Shown piece by piece: positions 46,439 to 55,043 of a stretch of 64,000 nt of DNA. Source of the DNA: an uncultured Shewanella sp. (lineage in GTDB: Bacteria; Pseudomonadota; Gammaproteobacteria; Enterobacterales; Shewanellaceae); NCBI RefSeq assembly GCF_947501665.1, contig NZ_CANMWS010000004.1:62001-126000 (forward strand), written 5' to 3'. The notes beneath the pieces are model-generated. The model made no database searches. It had not been told where the DNA came from and saw only the letters and a list, made by a program, of their open reading frames with translations. A program made the translations under genes and the position numbers. How positions within the stretch are numbered: position 1 is the stretch's first letter; each line of letters begins with the position of its first letter.

Positions 46439-47724
46439 TGAAAATAAAACCGAGCCTAAGATTCTATTTCTTTATTGCCGTATTACTCTTAGGTGCGTCA
46501 CTCACCTTAGTCTTTTCGGCACTCACCATTAATTATTTTATTGAAGGGCTCGATACTGGCATGCGAAGCACCATGCATCAATTATCCAAAGTCGACAATG
46601 TTCGCGACAACCATCCTGTCAAATTAATTAACTTTCAAATATCCAGTCGATGGCAAGATGTACCTGCGGATATTAAAGCGCAATTTCCAAAGCCTCCTAC
46701 CAAACAAGGCGTTTTACACAAGAAAATGCAAGATGTCACACTATTTTCTCCGCCTAAAAAAGCCTATTTCGTCATTTATATGATTAATGAACAAGGAGAA
46801 AAGCGCTATGTGAGTAAAGTCTTTAATAAAAATACCATCAAGAATGAAACCAAAAAAGGCAGCTCACATTTTACCGGGATCTTGTTATTCGGCATTTGTG
46901 GTCTCATTGTCTTCACATTATTTTTATTCCTCATTATGAATAAGATCTCCTCTCCGATGGAATCATTAATCAATTGGACCAAAACACTCAATGATAAAAG
47001 CTTAGCCCTACCGCCTCCTGACTTTAAATATCATGAGCCTAATGAACTGGCTCAAATCATTCACAGCAGTTTAAATTCGGTTCAATCAAGTCTCAAAAGA
47101 GAACAAGCATTTCTCAATTACGCCAGTCATGAACTGCGTACACCGATTTCAGTGATCCGTTCCAATATTGAATTACTCAATAAGATGAATGAAGTCACTC
47201 CGTTAAATGATAAGCAACAAAAAATATTGCAGCGCATTGAACGTGCTGGCTTCACGATGACACACCTTACTGAAACTTTACTCTGGTTAGGACGAGATAA
47301 TACCATCCCCCCTCAAATATCAAATATCAAACTTAACAAACTTATTCAGCAACTTGTGGATGAACTGCGTTATTTACTGCAAGGAAAAACCGTCAATATT
47401 GACATTCAATCCAGTCAATATCGTATCAAATTACCAACAACAGCCTGCTTAATTGTGCTCACAAACCTCATTCGAAATGCATTTCAACACACTCAATCAG
47501 GTACAGTGTCAATTAAACAATCTAGCAATCATGTCATCATTGAAAATACCCATATTGATCCAATAGCAAAGCCGGATGATTTAGGCTTTGGCCTTGGACT
47601 GCAACTCACCCAACGACTCATTAAAAAATTTCACTGGCATTACAACAGTGAAAGCACCGCAATGGGCCATAAAGTTGAAGTGATCTTCACTTCCCCTCCT
47701 TCAAACAAAGTTGAAAGCGAATAA
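46435..47724 (+). CDS. Sensor histidine kinase of the efflux operon
   Basis: 429 aa. TM1 (FYFFIAVLLLGASLTLVFSA) and TM2 (GILLFGICGLIVFTLFLFLI) flank a periplasmic sensor of about 115 residues. A HAMP-like linker follows (MNKISSPMESLINWTKTLND). HisKA has the phospho-acceptor His in NYASHELRTPISVIRSN. The HATPase domain has VLTNLIRNAFQHTQSG and GFGLGLQLTQRLIKK. A 4-bp overlap with the regulator gene (ATGATGA) indicates coupling. It is the partner of the OmpR-type regulator; the signal is unknown. Confidence 0.9.
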   Translation: MMKIKPSLRFYFFIAVLLLGASLTLVFSALTINYFIEGLDTGMRSTMHQLSKVDNVRDNHPVKLINFQISSRWQDVPADIKAQFPKPPTKQGVLHKKMQDVTLFSPPKKAYFVIYMINEQGEKRYVSKVFNKNTIKNETKKGSSHFTGILLFGICGLIVFTLFLFLIMNKISSPMESLINWTKTLNDKSLALPPPDFKYHEPNELAQIIHSSLNSVQSSLKREQAFLNYASHELRTPISVIRSNIELLNKMNEVTPLNDKQQKILQRIERAGFTMTHLTETLLWLGRDNTIPPQISNIKLNKLIQQLVDELRYLLQGKTVNIDIQSSQYRIKLPTTACLIVLTNLIRNAFQHTQSGTVSIKQSSNHVIIENTHIDPIAKPDDLGFGLGLQLTQRLIKKFHWHYNSESTAMGHKVEVIFTSPPSNKVESE

Positions 47725-47852
47725 AAATTCTTCATGAGGATTTTATTCCAGCTGAGTATGTCATTTTACTCACACTAAATAACTATTGGCGTATCACTTT
47801 GGTATTAGCTACACTATTTTTATCGATGACTGGTTTAATGTTTAAGATGATC

Positions 47853-48119
47853 TATACCCGTGATGCTTCAAGCTGCAGGGTTCAGCTGGAATTAAAAGCC
47901 TTTTAGACAAGACGTTGAGCATCAAGCCTAGTCATTCTAAGCTGGTGTTCAATAACACAGTATAAAAGGCTTTTAAACCAGCCCGTTGGGAGTGTGTAAA
48001 AGCACCGACTTCTACGTTGTATCATCTTAAAAGGCAATAAGCATTTTAGCAATAATACGCCTTGAATTAGGCACTTTTACGCACTCTGAAAACAGACATT
48101 TTGAAGTATCACGGGTATT
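47853..48119. repeat. MITE-like element, complete copy
   Basis: A non-coding element of about 267 bp bounded by inverted termini: TATACCCGTGATGCTTCAAG on the left and TTGAAGTATCACGGGTAT on the right. Inside are two long stem-loops. The first pairs GCTGG-AAT-TAAAAGCCTTTTA with TAAAAGGCTTTTA-AA-CCAGC (about 47886-47980). The second pairs GTGTGTAAAAGCACC with GGCACTTTTACGCACTC (about 47990-48087). The right half recurs inverted at 49393. No transposase is present, so it would need one in trans. It fills the gap between the sensor kinase gene and yheT. Confidence 0.75.
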
Positions 48120-48123
48120 AACA

Positions 48124-49101
48124 ATGAGTAGTGTATTTTCTCCCCCTTGGTGGGCAAAAAGCCCCCACATTCAAACCATTTTACCATCAATTACTCGAGT
48201 ATTAGGGCCGTTATTAGAAAGGGAACGGTTGGAGCTCCCCGATCAAGACTTTATTGATCTTGACTGGTTATCGCAGCCCATAGAAAGTCAACCGATTATA
48301 CTCATGTTCCATGGCTTAGAAGGCAGCGCTGACTCACACTATATAAAAAGGCTTTTTCTATCTTGTAAATCAAAAGGTTATTGCGCGTTAATTCATCATC
48401 ACAGAGGCTGCTCTGGTGAACAAAATCGCCTGCCTAGAAGTTATCACAGTGGTGATACACAAGATGTTCAATTGAGTTTACAACATCTTAAAGAACACTA
48501 TCCAAATAACCCTATTTATGCCGTAGGTTATAGCCTAGGTGGAAACGTTCTCACTAAATATCTTGGCGAACAAAAAGAGCAAAGTTTAATCGAACGTGCA
48601 GTAGTGGTTTCTGCGCCATTACAACTCGCCGCTTGTGCTAAAAAACTCGAAAAAGGCTTTTCAAAAGTCTACCAAAGTTATTTGATTAAATTATTACAAC
48701 AAAAAATCATCGATAAAATGGAACGTATGGCATTAGATTCTTATATTCCTGTGACTAAGCATCAAATCAAAAATTTAACCACTTTTCATGGGTTTGATCA
48801 TCAAGTTACCGCGCCATTACATGGTTTTGATGGCGTAGATGATTATTATCGTCAAGCCAGTGGGTTACCTTTTCTCGCCCATGTAGCTAAACCCACATTG
48901 GTCATTCATGCTAAAGACGACCCCTTTATGACAGAAGATGTCATTCCCGGCCCCGCAGAGCTCTCACCACATGTGAGTTATGAATTACACAAGCAAGGGG
49001 GTCACTTAGGCTTTATTGAAGGCGGGAGTCCTTGGCATCCAAAATATTACCTAGAACGTCGCATTCTTGATTTTTTATTTCCTACTTCACCTCAAACTTA
49101 A
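48124..49101 (+). CDS. yheT: YheT-type alpha/beta-hydrolase
   Basis: 325 aa, UPF0017/ABHD-like family. PPWWAKSPHIQTILPSITR at the N-terminus, LMFHGLEGSADSHYIKRL, HHHRGCSGEQNRLPRSYHSG, and the nucleophile elbow GYSLGGNVLTKYLG. The acid is in IHAKDDPFM and the His in KQGGHLGFIEGG. Physiological substrate unknown. With yheU 14 bp downstream and prkB after that, the order equals E. coli yheT-yheU-prkB near crp. The MITE-like repeat ends 4 bp before its start codon. Confidence 0.9.
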   Translation: MSSVFSPPWWAKSPHIQTILPSITRVLGPLLERERLELPDQDFIDLDWLSQPIESQPIILMFHGLEGSADSHYIKRLFLSCKSKGYCALIHHHRGCSGEQNRLPRSYHSGDTQDVQLSLQHLKEHYPNNPIYAVGYSLGGNVLTKYLGEQKEQSLIERAVVVSAPLQLAACAKKLEKGFSKVYQSYLIKLLQQKIIDKMERMALDSYIPVTKHQIKNLTTFHGFDHQVTAPLHGFDGVDDYYRQASGLPFLAHVAKPTLVIHAKDDPFMTEDVIPGPAELSPHVSYELHKQGGHLGFIEGGSPWHPKYYLERRILDFLFPTSPQT

Positions 49102-49115
49102 ATGGATAACATTCA

Positions 49116-49367
49116 ATGCTAGTTCCTTTTGAAGCATTACAACAACTTCCAAAAGACACAATTAACAACCTAATAAAGGAATACTTATTCACTCAAGTAG
49201 AAGATGGCAGTTTTAGCCATACAGATGACAAAGTACTAGAAAATGCTATTATTAAATGCCATCAAGCACTTAAATCTGGTATGTTAATGGTCGAATACAG
49301 TGAAGAAGATGAATCTATTGCCATCAGGCACAAGGATAATATCACAAATATGCAGCCGGAAAATTGA
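49116..49367 (+). CDS. yheU: YheU family protein
   Basis: 83 aa, UPF0270. MLVPFEALQQLPKDTINNLI is the family start, followed by EYLFTQVEDGS and VLENAIIKCHQALKSGMLMV. Structure is small and helical; function unknown. The C-terminus is slightly longer than in enteric YheU (about 72 aa). It shares a transcript with yheT. Confidence 0.9.
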   Translation: MLVPFEALQQLPKDTINNLIKEYLFTQVEDGSFSHTDDKVLENAIIKCHQALKSGMLMVEYSEEDESIAIRHKDNITNMQPEN

Positions 49368-49392
49368 CCTTAAGCAATTCAATCCGTATAAC

Positions 49393-49522
49393 TATACCCA
49401 TAATACTTGAAGATGCATGTTTTCAGAGCCTGTAAAAGGTCCTAATTCAAGACGTATTATTGCAGAAATACTTATTGCCTTTTAAGGTGATGCAACGTCG
49501 ATACAGGTACCTTTACCCATTC
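49393..49522. repeat. MITE-like element, half copy
   Basis: 130 bp beginning TATACCCATAATACTTGAAG, matching the reverse complement of the right half of the element at 47853-48119 over its whole length, roughly three quarters identical by eye. Shared blocks include GTTTTCAGAG, CCTAATTCAAG, CGTATTATTGC and CTTATTGCCTTTTAAG. The inner stem GTAAAAGGTCC / GGTACCTTTAC is kept. The other half and the second terminus are missing. The two copies bracket yheT-yheU in opposite orientation. Confidence 0.72.
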
Positions 49523-49606
49523 ACTTTTTAACGCGCTTAGCACTATCTTTTTTCAGCGCATGATTAATGAAGTGTGGACAACACTCCATATAGTTAGGTA
49601 ATCAAC

Positions 49607-50488
49607 ATGTCAGCAAAACATCCCATTATTGCAGTCACTGGCTCCTCAGGCGCCGGCACAACCACAACCACCACCGCCTTTACAGAAATTTTTAGGCAAC
49701 TTGGGATTAACGCCGTCACCATTGAAGGTGACAGCTTCCACCATTACACTCGAGCTGAAATGGAAGTGACTATCCGTAAATTGAAAACCGAAAATCGCAA
49801 TATTAGTTATTTTGGTGCAGAGGCCAATGACTTTATTCGACTCGAGCAATGTTTTCATGATTATGGGCAAACCGGCCAAGGAGAAAGCCGCTCTTACTTG
49901 CATACCTTTGATGAAGCCGTTCCCTTTAATCAAATGCCGGGCACATTCACCCAATGGCGTCCGCTACCGGATAATACTGACATGCTTTATTATGAAGGCC
50001 TGCACGGAGGAGTGATCACCGATGAATGTAATGTCGCCCAACATGTAGATTTACTCATTGGCATGGTGCCTATTGTTAACTTAGAGTGGATCCAAAAAAT
50101 TATTCGCGATACATCCGATAGAGGCCATACACGAGAAAAAGTCATGGGCTCCATTGTGCGTAGTATGGATGATTATATTAATCATATTACTCCTCAATTT
50201 TCACGCACACATATCAATTTTCAACGTGTCCCTACCATAGATACATCTAATCCTTTTAGTGCCACCACCATACCCAGTCTCGATGAAAGCTTTGTGGTAA
50301 TTTGCTTCCATGATATTCAAAATGTGGATTATCCTTATTATCTCAATATGATCCAAGGCTCTTTCATGTCTCGTACCAATACCTTAGTGGTGCCAGGTGG
50401 AAAAATGTCCCTCGCCATGGAGCTCATTTTAACACCGTTAGTCAAAGAGTTAATGGACAAACGTATCCAACTTCGCTCAGAAGAGTAA
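49607..50488 (+). CDS. prkB: PrkB-type phosphoribulokinase-like protein
   Basis: 293 aa. The P-loop is GSSGAGTTTTTTAF in MSAKHPIIAVTGSSGAG. Other family blocks are VTIEGDSFHHYTRAEM, YFGAEANDFIRLEQCF, GTFTQWRPLPDNTDMLYYEG and LIGMVPIVNLEWIQKIIRD with RGHTREKVMGSIVRSMDDYI. It resembles phosphoribulokinase of proteobacteria but occurs in non-autotrophs next to crp; its true substrate is unknown. In enteric bacteria yhfA and crp follow; here about 8 kb of accessory DNA intervenes before crp. Confidence 0.9.
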   Translation: MSAKHPIIAVTGSSGAGTTTTTTAFTEIFRQLGINAVTIEGDSFHHYTRAEMEVTIRKLKTENRNISYFGAEANDFIRLEQCFHDYGQTGQGESRSYLHTFDEAVPFNQMPGTFTQWRPLPDNTDMLYYEGLHGGVITDECNVAQHVDLLIGMVPIVNLEWIQKIIRDTSDRGHTREKVMGSIVRSMDDYINHITPQFSRTHINFQRVPTIDTSNPFSATTIPSLDESFVVICFHDIQNVDYPYYLNMIQGSFMSRTNTLVVPGGKMSLAMELILTPLVKELMDKRIQLRSEE

Positions 50489-50748
50489 AGCAGCTGAGCT
50501 CGGAATAAGCAGCGCCGTCAGATATCGCTATTTTGCCCCCTAGCTGTGTTATGCTTTCTACTAATAGCGGGTTATTAAGTATGAAAACTCGCCTTGATAT
50601 CGACAAAAAATTCGGCAAAAATGTCGGAAAAAAGTGAAATAAGTAAAAACAACAAAGTAAATTAAACCATTAATTTTAAATATATAGATAACTCAATATA
50701 ACAATCATCATTCCGAGTTAAGATTAAATAAAGCCACTGTTTAAACAA

Positions 50749-51105
50749 ATGAATTTTATCGTTGCAACCAATAGCTATCGTGCATTTGGGGGTAAATTTG
50801 CCGGCACAAGAAAAGAAAATGTCATATACGTCTCACCCGATAGCAGTAGAGATGTGTTAGCCAATTACATCACAGAGCAAACCGCAAAATGGGGACAGGT
50901 CTCTGCGGCACCGACTTATAATTGGCATTTGAAAACCATTAACACACACATCCCATTAGATATTCGTTTTGAAACTCAAAACAGCCCAAAAGCTGACCGT
51001 TTTATCATTCAACATCAACAGATAAAAATGACCAAAATAGCCACCAACAACATAGGGTTTGCCGAGTATCGGCTTGAACTCGCCACAGTCAAACCAACAA
51101 AATAA
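50749..51105 (+). CDS. Hypothetical protein at the left edge of the accessory block
   Basis: 118 aa, no signal peptide or membrane segment, basic C-terminus. Visible segments: FVATNSYRAFGG-like N-terminus, KFAGTRKENVIYVSPDSSRD, ITEQTAKWGQVSAAPTYNWH and HQQIKMTKIATNNIGFAEYR. I do not recognise it. Upstream (50581-50637) there is a very short frame MKTRLDIDKKFGKNVGKK that ends in a stop and may be a gene remnant. It converges with the Sel1-repeat gene (7-bp gap). Confidence 0.5.
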   Translation: MNFIVATNSYRAFGGKFAGTRKENVIYVSPDSSRDVLANYITEQTAKWGQVSAAPTYNWHLKTINTHIPLDIRFETQNSPKADRFIIQHQQIKMTKIATNNIGFAEYRLELATVKPTK

Positions 51106-51112
51106 ACTCACA

Positions 51113-51916
51113 TCACATTGAAAGGCTATTTGAATGCTCTCTAAAGGGCTTGTGCTGCTTATACAAAGCAAGTCGCTTCACATACGCCTTGAAATCCGCT
51201 TCTTCAGCCACCTTATCTATCACCTTTATGGCTTTTTTCTGTGCATCAATAGCCGCCCTAAAATCACCTTGTTCGGCATAGGCCGCTGCCAAGTTATCTA
51301 AATAAACCGGATTATTTTTATTCTCTGCCAATAAAGACTTTATAATGTTCTCCGCTTTATGACCGTCTCGATATTGCGCTTCAGGACAAGTTGCTAAAAT
51401 CCAGGCAACATTTCCAAGTGAGACCTTATCTCCCACCAACTCAAACTGAGATAAAGCTTTGCCACAATTTCTGGGCACACCTAGGCCACCAGCCGCATAA
51501 ATAAAGCCTAATCGAAAGCTGGCCCACTTGCGATCGTCATTGCGCTCATTATTCACTAATACCGTATACCAGTGCGCAGCTTGAGCAAAATCCTTTGGAA
51601 TAAATTGTCCGTCATAATACAAATCAGCCAATGTTTTCTGCGCTTTCTCGTCACCCCCCTCTGCTGCAGCCGTAATCGCATGAATAGCTTGAGGGGTATT
51701 TTGATCCACATATTTTCCCGTTAAATACATGATCCCCAATAAGTACTGCGCTTTAGGTTTACCTAAGCTGGCATTAAGCTGCAAATAAGCGATTTTACTG
51801 GCTTCTATTGCTTGAGACGATTGAGGAATAGAAAATGCCATACTCTTTATCGACATCACACTCAATAATCCGGCCATGACAATCCAGCCTTTTCTCGCCC
51901 ACAATCGATGTTTCAT
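51113..51916 (-). CDS. Exported Sel1-repeat / TPR-like protein
   Basis: 267 aa from the ATG at 51916, which has GAGG 6-8 nt upstream. N-terminal signal-type segment GWIVMAGLLSVMSIKSMAFS. Sel1-like repeats follow: GKPKAQYLLGIMYLTGKYVD, GDEKAQKTLADLYYDGQFIP, and RKWASFRLGFIYAAGGLGVP. They are followed by a TPR-like pair, PVYLDNLAAAYAEQGDFRAA. Such proteins scaffold protein-protein contacts in the periplasm. No partner is evident. Confidence 0.72.
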   Translation of the reverse strand: MKHRLWARKGWIVMAGLLSVMSIKSMAFSIPQSSQAIEASKIAYLQLNASLGKPKAQYLLGIMYLTGKYVDQNTPQAIHAITAAAEGGDEKAQKTLADLYYDGQFIPKDFAQAAHWYTVLVNNERNDDRKWASFRLGFIYAAGGLGVPRNCGKALSQFELVGDKVSLGNVAWILATCPEAQYRDGHKAENIIKSLLAENKNNPVYLDNLAAAYAEQGDFRAAIDAQKKAIKVIDKVAEEADFKAYVKRLALYKQHKPFREHSNSLSM

Positions 51917-52035
51917 TTCAGCCTCTTCTTTATACGTCATCAAAACGCTAACCTCATGCCATTAAATCGATTTTATCCCGCAATATCAAGCAAGAAAATC
52001 ACAAACAACCAATCACAAAGAACGAAAAATCGAAC

Positions 52036-52098
52036 AGAATAGAGAATAGAGAATAGAGAATAGAGAATAGAGAATAGAGAATAGAGAATAGAAAATAG
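52036..52098. repeat. 7-bp tandem repeat (AGAATAG)
   Basis: Eight perfect consecutive copies of AGAATAG from 52036 to 52091 followed by one variant copy (AAAATAG). It is noncoding, upstream of the Sel1-repeat gene. The surrounding 576-bp gap (51944-52519) holds no gene that I can see. Confidence 0.9.
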
Positions 52099-52171
52099 AA
52101 AAGTTAAACCAAACATGCCATCAAAAAGCCCTAAAATGACCCACTCATGACTCCATTGGCCTTAACCTCAT

Positions 52172-52190
52172 AGTGGTGAAACTCACCACT
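52172..52190. repeat. Short perfect hairpin in the 52-kb noncoding gap
   Basis: AGTGGTGA (52172-52179) and TCACCACT (52183-52190) pair perfectly around a 3-nt loop. A related arm pair GGTGAA/TTCACC lies at about 52407-52422. There is no U-tract. These may be remnants of a mobile or repetitive sequence. Confidence 0.45.
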
Positions 52191-52519
52191 TATTAGCATG
52201 TGATTTTTTCACTAATTTTGCTAAGATAACTGCTCATTTTAAGACGTTTATCGCTCTTTTTCTTCGAAGCCTAAAGTCGCATTTCGCACTTTCATTATTA
52301 TGTTCAATAGGGGCGGAAATGGTGAAAATTAGCGGCTTGTTCAACACTTACATCATTGTGGCTGGTCGGGAATGGAATCTCATTATTTTTTGGTATAGCT
52401 CAAAATGGTGAAGAGTTTTCACCACCACCTGTAAATCCCTTCAAAAAACACTTTGGAGTGTAATGACGCTTTTTCCTATACTACCTCCAGCGACCGTAGG
52501 GGCAAGTTTAATGGCCTTA

Positions 52520-52957
52520 TTATGCATTAGATTTTCCAGCCAGAACCCATTTTACAATTTTTATCAGTAGCCATACAAATAACCAAAAAAGCATTGGGGC
52601 TAAAATTAATAAAATTAAAAAGCCAATATAATTAGGTGATTTATGAGCCATTTGTCCCAAGTCTAACTCTACGAGACCTTTGCAACCTTCATTATCTAAC
52701 CTTTTATCATTTAGCAACATACCATCATTTGAGCACTGCTCATATTTCCACTTTTTATAGCTAGCAACTTCGGTTTCATCAAATGGGGTAAAAATAACAA
52801 ATAAATATGTTCTCTTAACATTGGACGGACTAGGGTTATTGAAACCAATATAGATATTCAGCCCCCATACCAAAGCACCCAGAAAATAAATTCCGGTTAG
52901 TACTACCGCGAGCCTTTTCCAGTGATTAAGTTTGTTAAAGCATGAACTTAATTTCAA
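52520..52957 (-). CDS. Hypothetical membrane protein with two transmembrane segments
   Basis: 145 aa. TM1 is RLAVVLTGIYFLGALVWGLN near the N-terminus, and TM2 is IGFLILLILAPMLFWLFVWL near the C-terminus. They flank a periplasmic loop of about 75 residues with two Cys (YEQCSNDGMLL, NEGCKGLVELD). It is last of a run of small minus-strand genes (52.5-54.7 kb). I cannot name a family; small two-TM proteins of this kind occur in accessory islands. Confidence 0.55.
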   Translation of the reverse strand: MKLSSCFNKLNHWKRLAVVLTGIYFLGALVWGLNIYIGFNNPSPSNVKRTYLFVIFTPFDETEVASYKKWKYEQCSNDGMLLNDKRLDNEGCKGLVELDLGQMAHKSPNYIGFLILLILAPMLFWLFVWLLIKIVKWVLAGKSNA

Positions 52958-52982
52958 TGTTGTTTTTCACCTCGAATTTTTA

Positions 52983-53537
52983 CTAGTATTTTTTTCGTTC
53001 TCTCTCTTCTATATCTTTTGTGGCATTTACTGCTATCTCTGCTATTGATCTAATTTGCTCTGTAAAATCGTCACTATACTCTTTAAGGCTATCTGGGAAC
53101 TGAGTAGAACCTAAGTCTCTTAGGTTCTTTATAAGGTGCCCATAATAGAAATGACATGAATTTAATGCTATATCAAATGTGGGGTGGTGAGTTATGTTCG
53201 TATCATCAAAATCATGTGCTACTGCTTCATTTCTGTAAATTTTCATTTCTTCCCAATAACCCGACCATTTTTCCTCATCAATACCAAGAACAGTCAATAA
53301 TTCAATTTGAAATTTATTGTGATCTTCGACAACTCCTTTCCAATGGGAAGGCTCAGCATTTGAGCCAAAGACTTTAGTCCACCCCAAAACAGCCTGATCA
53401 AATAAACTACTTTGAATTACACGCCAGAAATTTAGTTTTTTAGTTGCATTGAGCTTAGAAAGTTCTCTCTTTAAACATATACAACGTACTATCTGAACTA
53501 ACAATTCTATTTGCCCCTTAATCTTAGCTTGATCCAT
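52983..53537 (-). CDS. HEPN-like protein
   Basis: 184 aa from the ATG at 53537, preceded by TGAGGATTTCTC, better than ATG at 53558. It is mostly helical and soluble. The segment MKIYRNEAVAHDFDD contains R-x5-H, the HEPN ribonuclease-type motif, in a context like AbiU2-type proteins (xRNxxxAHxD). LFDQAVLGWTKVFGSNAEPS is also of that type. No nucleotidyltransferase partner is adjacent. It starts 10 bp after the Rap1a-like gene on the same strand. A defence or toxin role is possible but only motif-based. Confidence 0.5.
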   Translation of the reverse strand: MDQAKIKGQIELLVQIVRCICLKRELSKLNATKKLNFWRVIQSSLFDQAVLGWTKVFGSNAEPSHWKGVVEDHNKFQIELLTVLGIDEEKWSGYWEEMKIYRNEAVAHDFDDTNITHHPTFDIALNSCHFYYGHLIKNLRDLGSTQFPDSLKEYSDDFTEQIRSIAEIAVNATKDIEERERKKY

Positions 53538-53547
53538 AGAGAAATCC

Positions 53548-53925
53548 TCAGTTTGCATAACTATTACACGCTTCAAACATAGCTCGATATATAATTGTAT
53601 GCATACTTTCATGCCAAATTTCGGGATTAGATTTTAGATACTTATTGAAAATTGCGACTAATTGTTTCCCCGTCATTCCTTTAGTACATTGTTCCAACAC
53701 AGCTAAATTAAGCTTAGGCGCACCATACATTGGAGCAATGAGCATTCCATCAATAACACCTTGGGAATAAATATTTTTACCTACAGTATCTAATGCTATG
53801 AAGGTATTGCCACTAACGAACCCATTAGAGATTGAAATTGTTTTTTCTGCATGAATAAAGGGAGAAAAACTTAATACTAGTATTAATATAATCTTCGAAA
53901 TTCTCAACGGTATCACCTTATGCAT
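53548..53925 (-). CDS. Exported Rap1a/Tai-like small protein
   Basis: 125 aa with a signal peptide (ILILVLSFSPFIHA-EKT). The mature part SGNTFIALDTVGKNIYSQGV, IDGMLIAP, LEQCTKGMTGKQLVAIFNKY and LKSNPEIWHESMHTIIYRAM has the pattern of Rap1a/Tai proteins (YxxGxxDG, CxxxxxxxQL, YLxxxPExxHExM). Some of these are periplasmic immunity proteins against type VI amidase effectors; many are just periplasmic proteins of unknown role. No cognate amidase gene is nearby. Confidence 0.5.
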   Translation of the reverse strand: MHKVIPLRISKIILILVLSFSPFIHAEKTISISNGFVSGNTFIALDTVGKNIYSQGVIDGMLIAPMYGAPKLNLAVLEQCTKGMTGKQLVAIFNKYLKSNPEIWHESMHTIIYRAMFEACNSYAN

Positions 53926-53981
53926 ATTATTCTTGTCATTTTAAGGCTAAACCATATTTGAAATATACGCATATTCGCGCT

Positions 53982-54011
53982 ACCAGTGATAAGGCTCGTT
54001 TTATCACTGGT
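53982..54011. repeat. Stem-loop repeat SL-1 (ACCAGTGATAA family)
   Basis: Arms ACCAGTGATAA (53982-53992) and TTATCACTGGT (54001-54011) are perfectly complementary with an 8-nt loop. It is one of four clear copies plus a degenerate one found only between 53.9 and 57.2 kb. It lies between two minus-strand genes. Confidence 0.85.
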
Positions 54012-54074
54012 TACAACACTTGGGATAAGATCGCGGCTGCGCGCGGCATATCCTTATTCGTTATCCCTTTTACA

Positions 54075-54701
54075 TTAAATATGGGTAGGTCTTTTATCAA
54101 TATATGAATGGTAAGACTGCTTTTCTGGCCCCCAATTAAAGAAAATACCTGAATTATCTTTTGATAATTCTTCAGCTTGGTTTTCAGAAATCACTAACTC
54201 TATCTCTGATAGTTTCTGGGGTGACTTTTTATTCACAAGTTTGGCAAAAACACACAATTTATATTCACCCTGCATAAATTCAAAACTCCCACCATCTTCT
54301 GGAAGTACAAAATGATGATCAAAAGTTACACCTTCCTCTGGAACATATAAGCCACTCCCTACTTTTAGAGATCCGCGTTCGCCATATGCCCAAACATTAA
54401 AATTTTGCTTAGTCTCATTTCTTTGCAGGGAAAGATACAAACTCTCAATAACATTCCCTCGTTTTGCCGAACTATATAACAACGTTCGCAAATATACTTT
54501 ATTTCTATTGCTTTTCAACGGTGATATATCGGGTCCGAAAAATATCAATACAGGGCGAGTCATTAATAACTTCCCTTTATTAAAAAATGTCGCCCATGCA
54601 GTAAAAGCTGAAATAATGAGGGCAACACAAGAAAATAGTAATCCTAATATATATAGTTCTTTTGGCACCAACAGCTCCTTGATGGCTAACAGCTTATTCA
54701 A
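54075..54701 (-). CDS. Hypothetical membrane-anchored protein
   Basis: 208 aa with one N-terminal transmembrane helix (ELYILGLLFSCVALIISAFT). It is followed by a beta-rich domain with conserved-looking blocks: MTRPVLIFFGPDIS, NKVYLRTLLYSSAKRGNVIE, NFNVWAYGERGSLKVGSGLY, VTFDHHFVLPEDGGSFEFM and GEYKLCVFAKLVN. I have seen this pattern in uncharacterised proteins of many bacteria, with no assigned function. It is flanked on both sides by copies of the ACCAGTGATAA stem-loop. Confidence 0.6.
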   Translation of the reverse strand: MNKLLAIKELLVPKELYILGLLFSCVALIISAFTAWATFFNKGKLLMTRPVLIFFGPDISPLKSNRNKVYLRTLLYSSAKRGNVIESLYLSLQRNETKQNFNVWAYGERGSLKVGSGLYVPEEGVTFDHHFVLPEDGGSFEFMQGEYKLCVFAKLVNKKSPQKLSEIELVISENQAEELSKDNSGIFFNWGPEKQSYHSYIDKRPTHI

Positions 54702-54865
54702 TAGCAGCAGGATAACCTTCTAAACTGCTTTATTTTATGCCGCTAGGGTACACTCACAACTCATTGTTGTAAAATCGTTAATTGCTAAAGTAAGCAGTTG
54801 ATATGCATTAGGTAGTACAAAAAGAAATAGACAGGTTTATGATGGCTTTTGCACAATAAAAGCCT

Positions 54866-54891
54866 ACCAGTGATAACTGGCCTTATCACTG
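54866..54891. repeat. Stem-loop repeat SL-2
   Basis: ACCAGTGATAA at 54866-54876 and TTATCACTG at 54883-54891 give a 9-bp perfect stem with a 6-nt loop. It lies in the 342-bp divergent gap upstream of the toxin-like gene; nothing else was recognised there. Confidence 0.82.
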
Positions 54892-55043
54892 CTTTCCATT
54901 TCTGAAATTAGCTTCTCAACTTTGAGACACAGCCCTCATTTTTATCATTACCAATAAATAATCCTTGAATTAGCAAAGTGTTAGCTGTATTGCTGTTTCT
55001 TTTTTTCGCACCAATATGAAAACCAAGAAAACAAGGGATTGTA

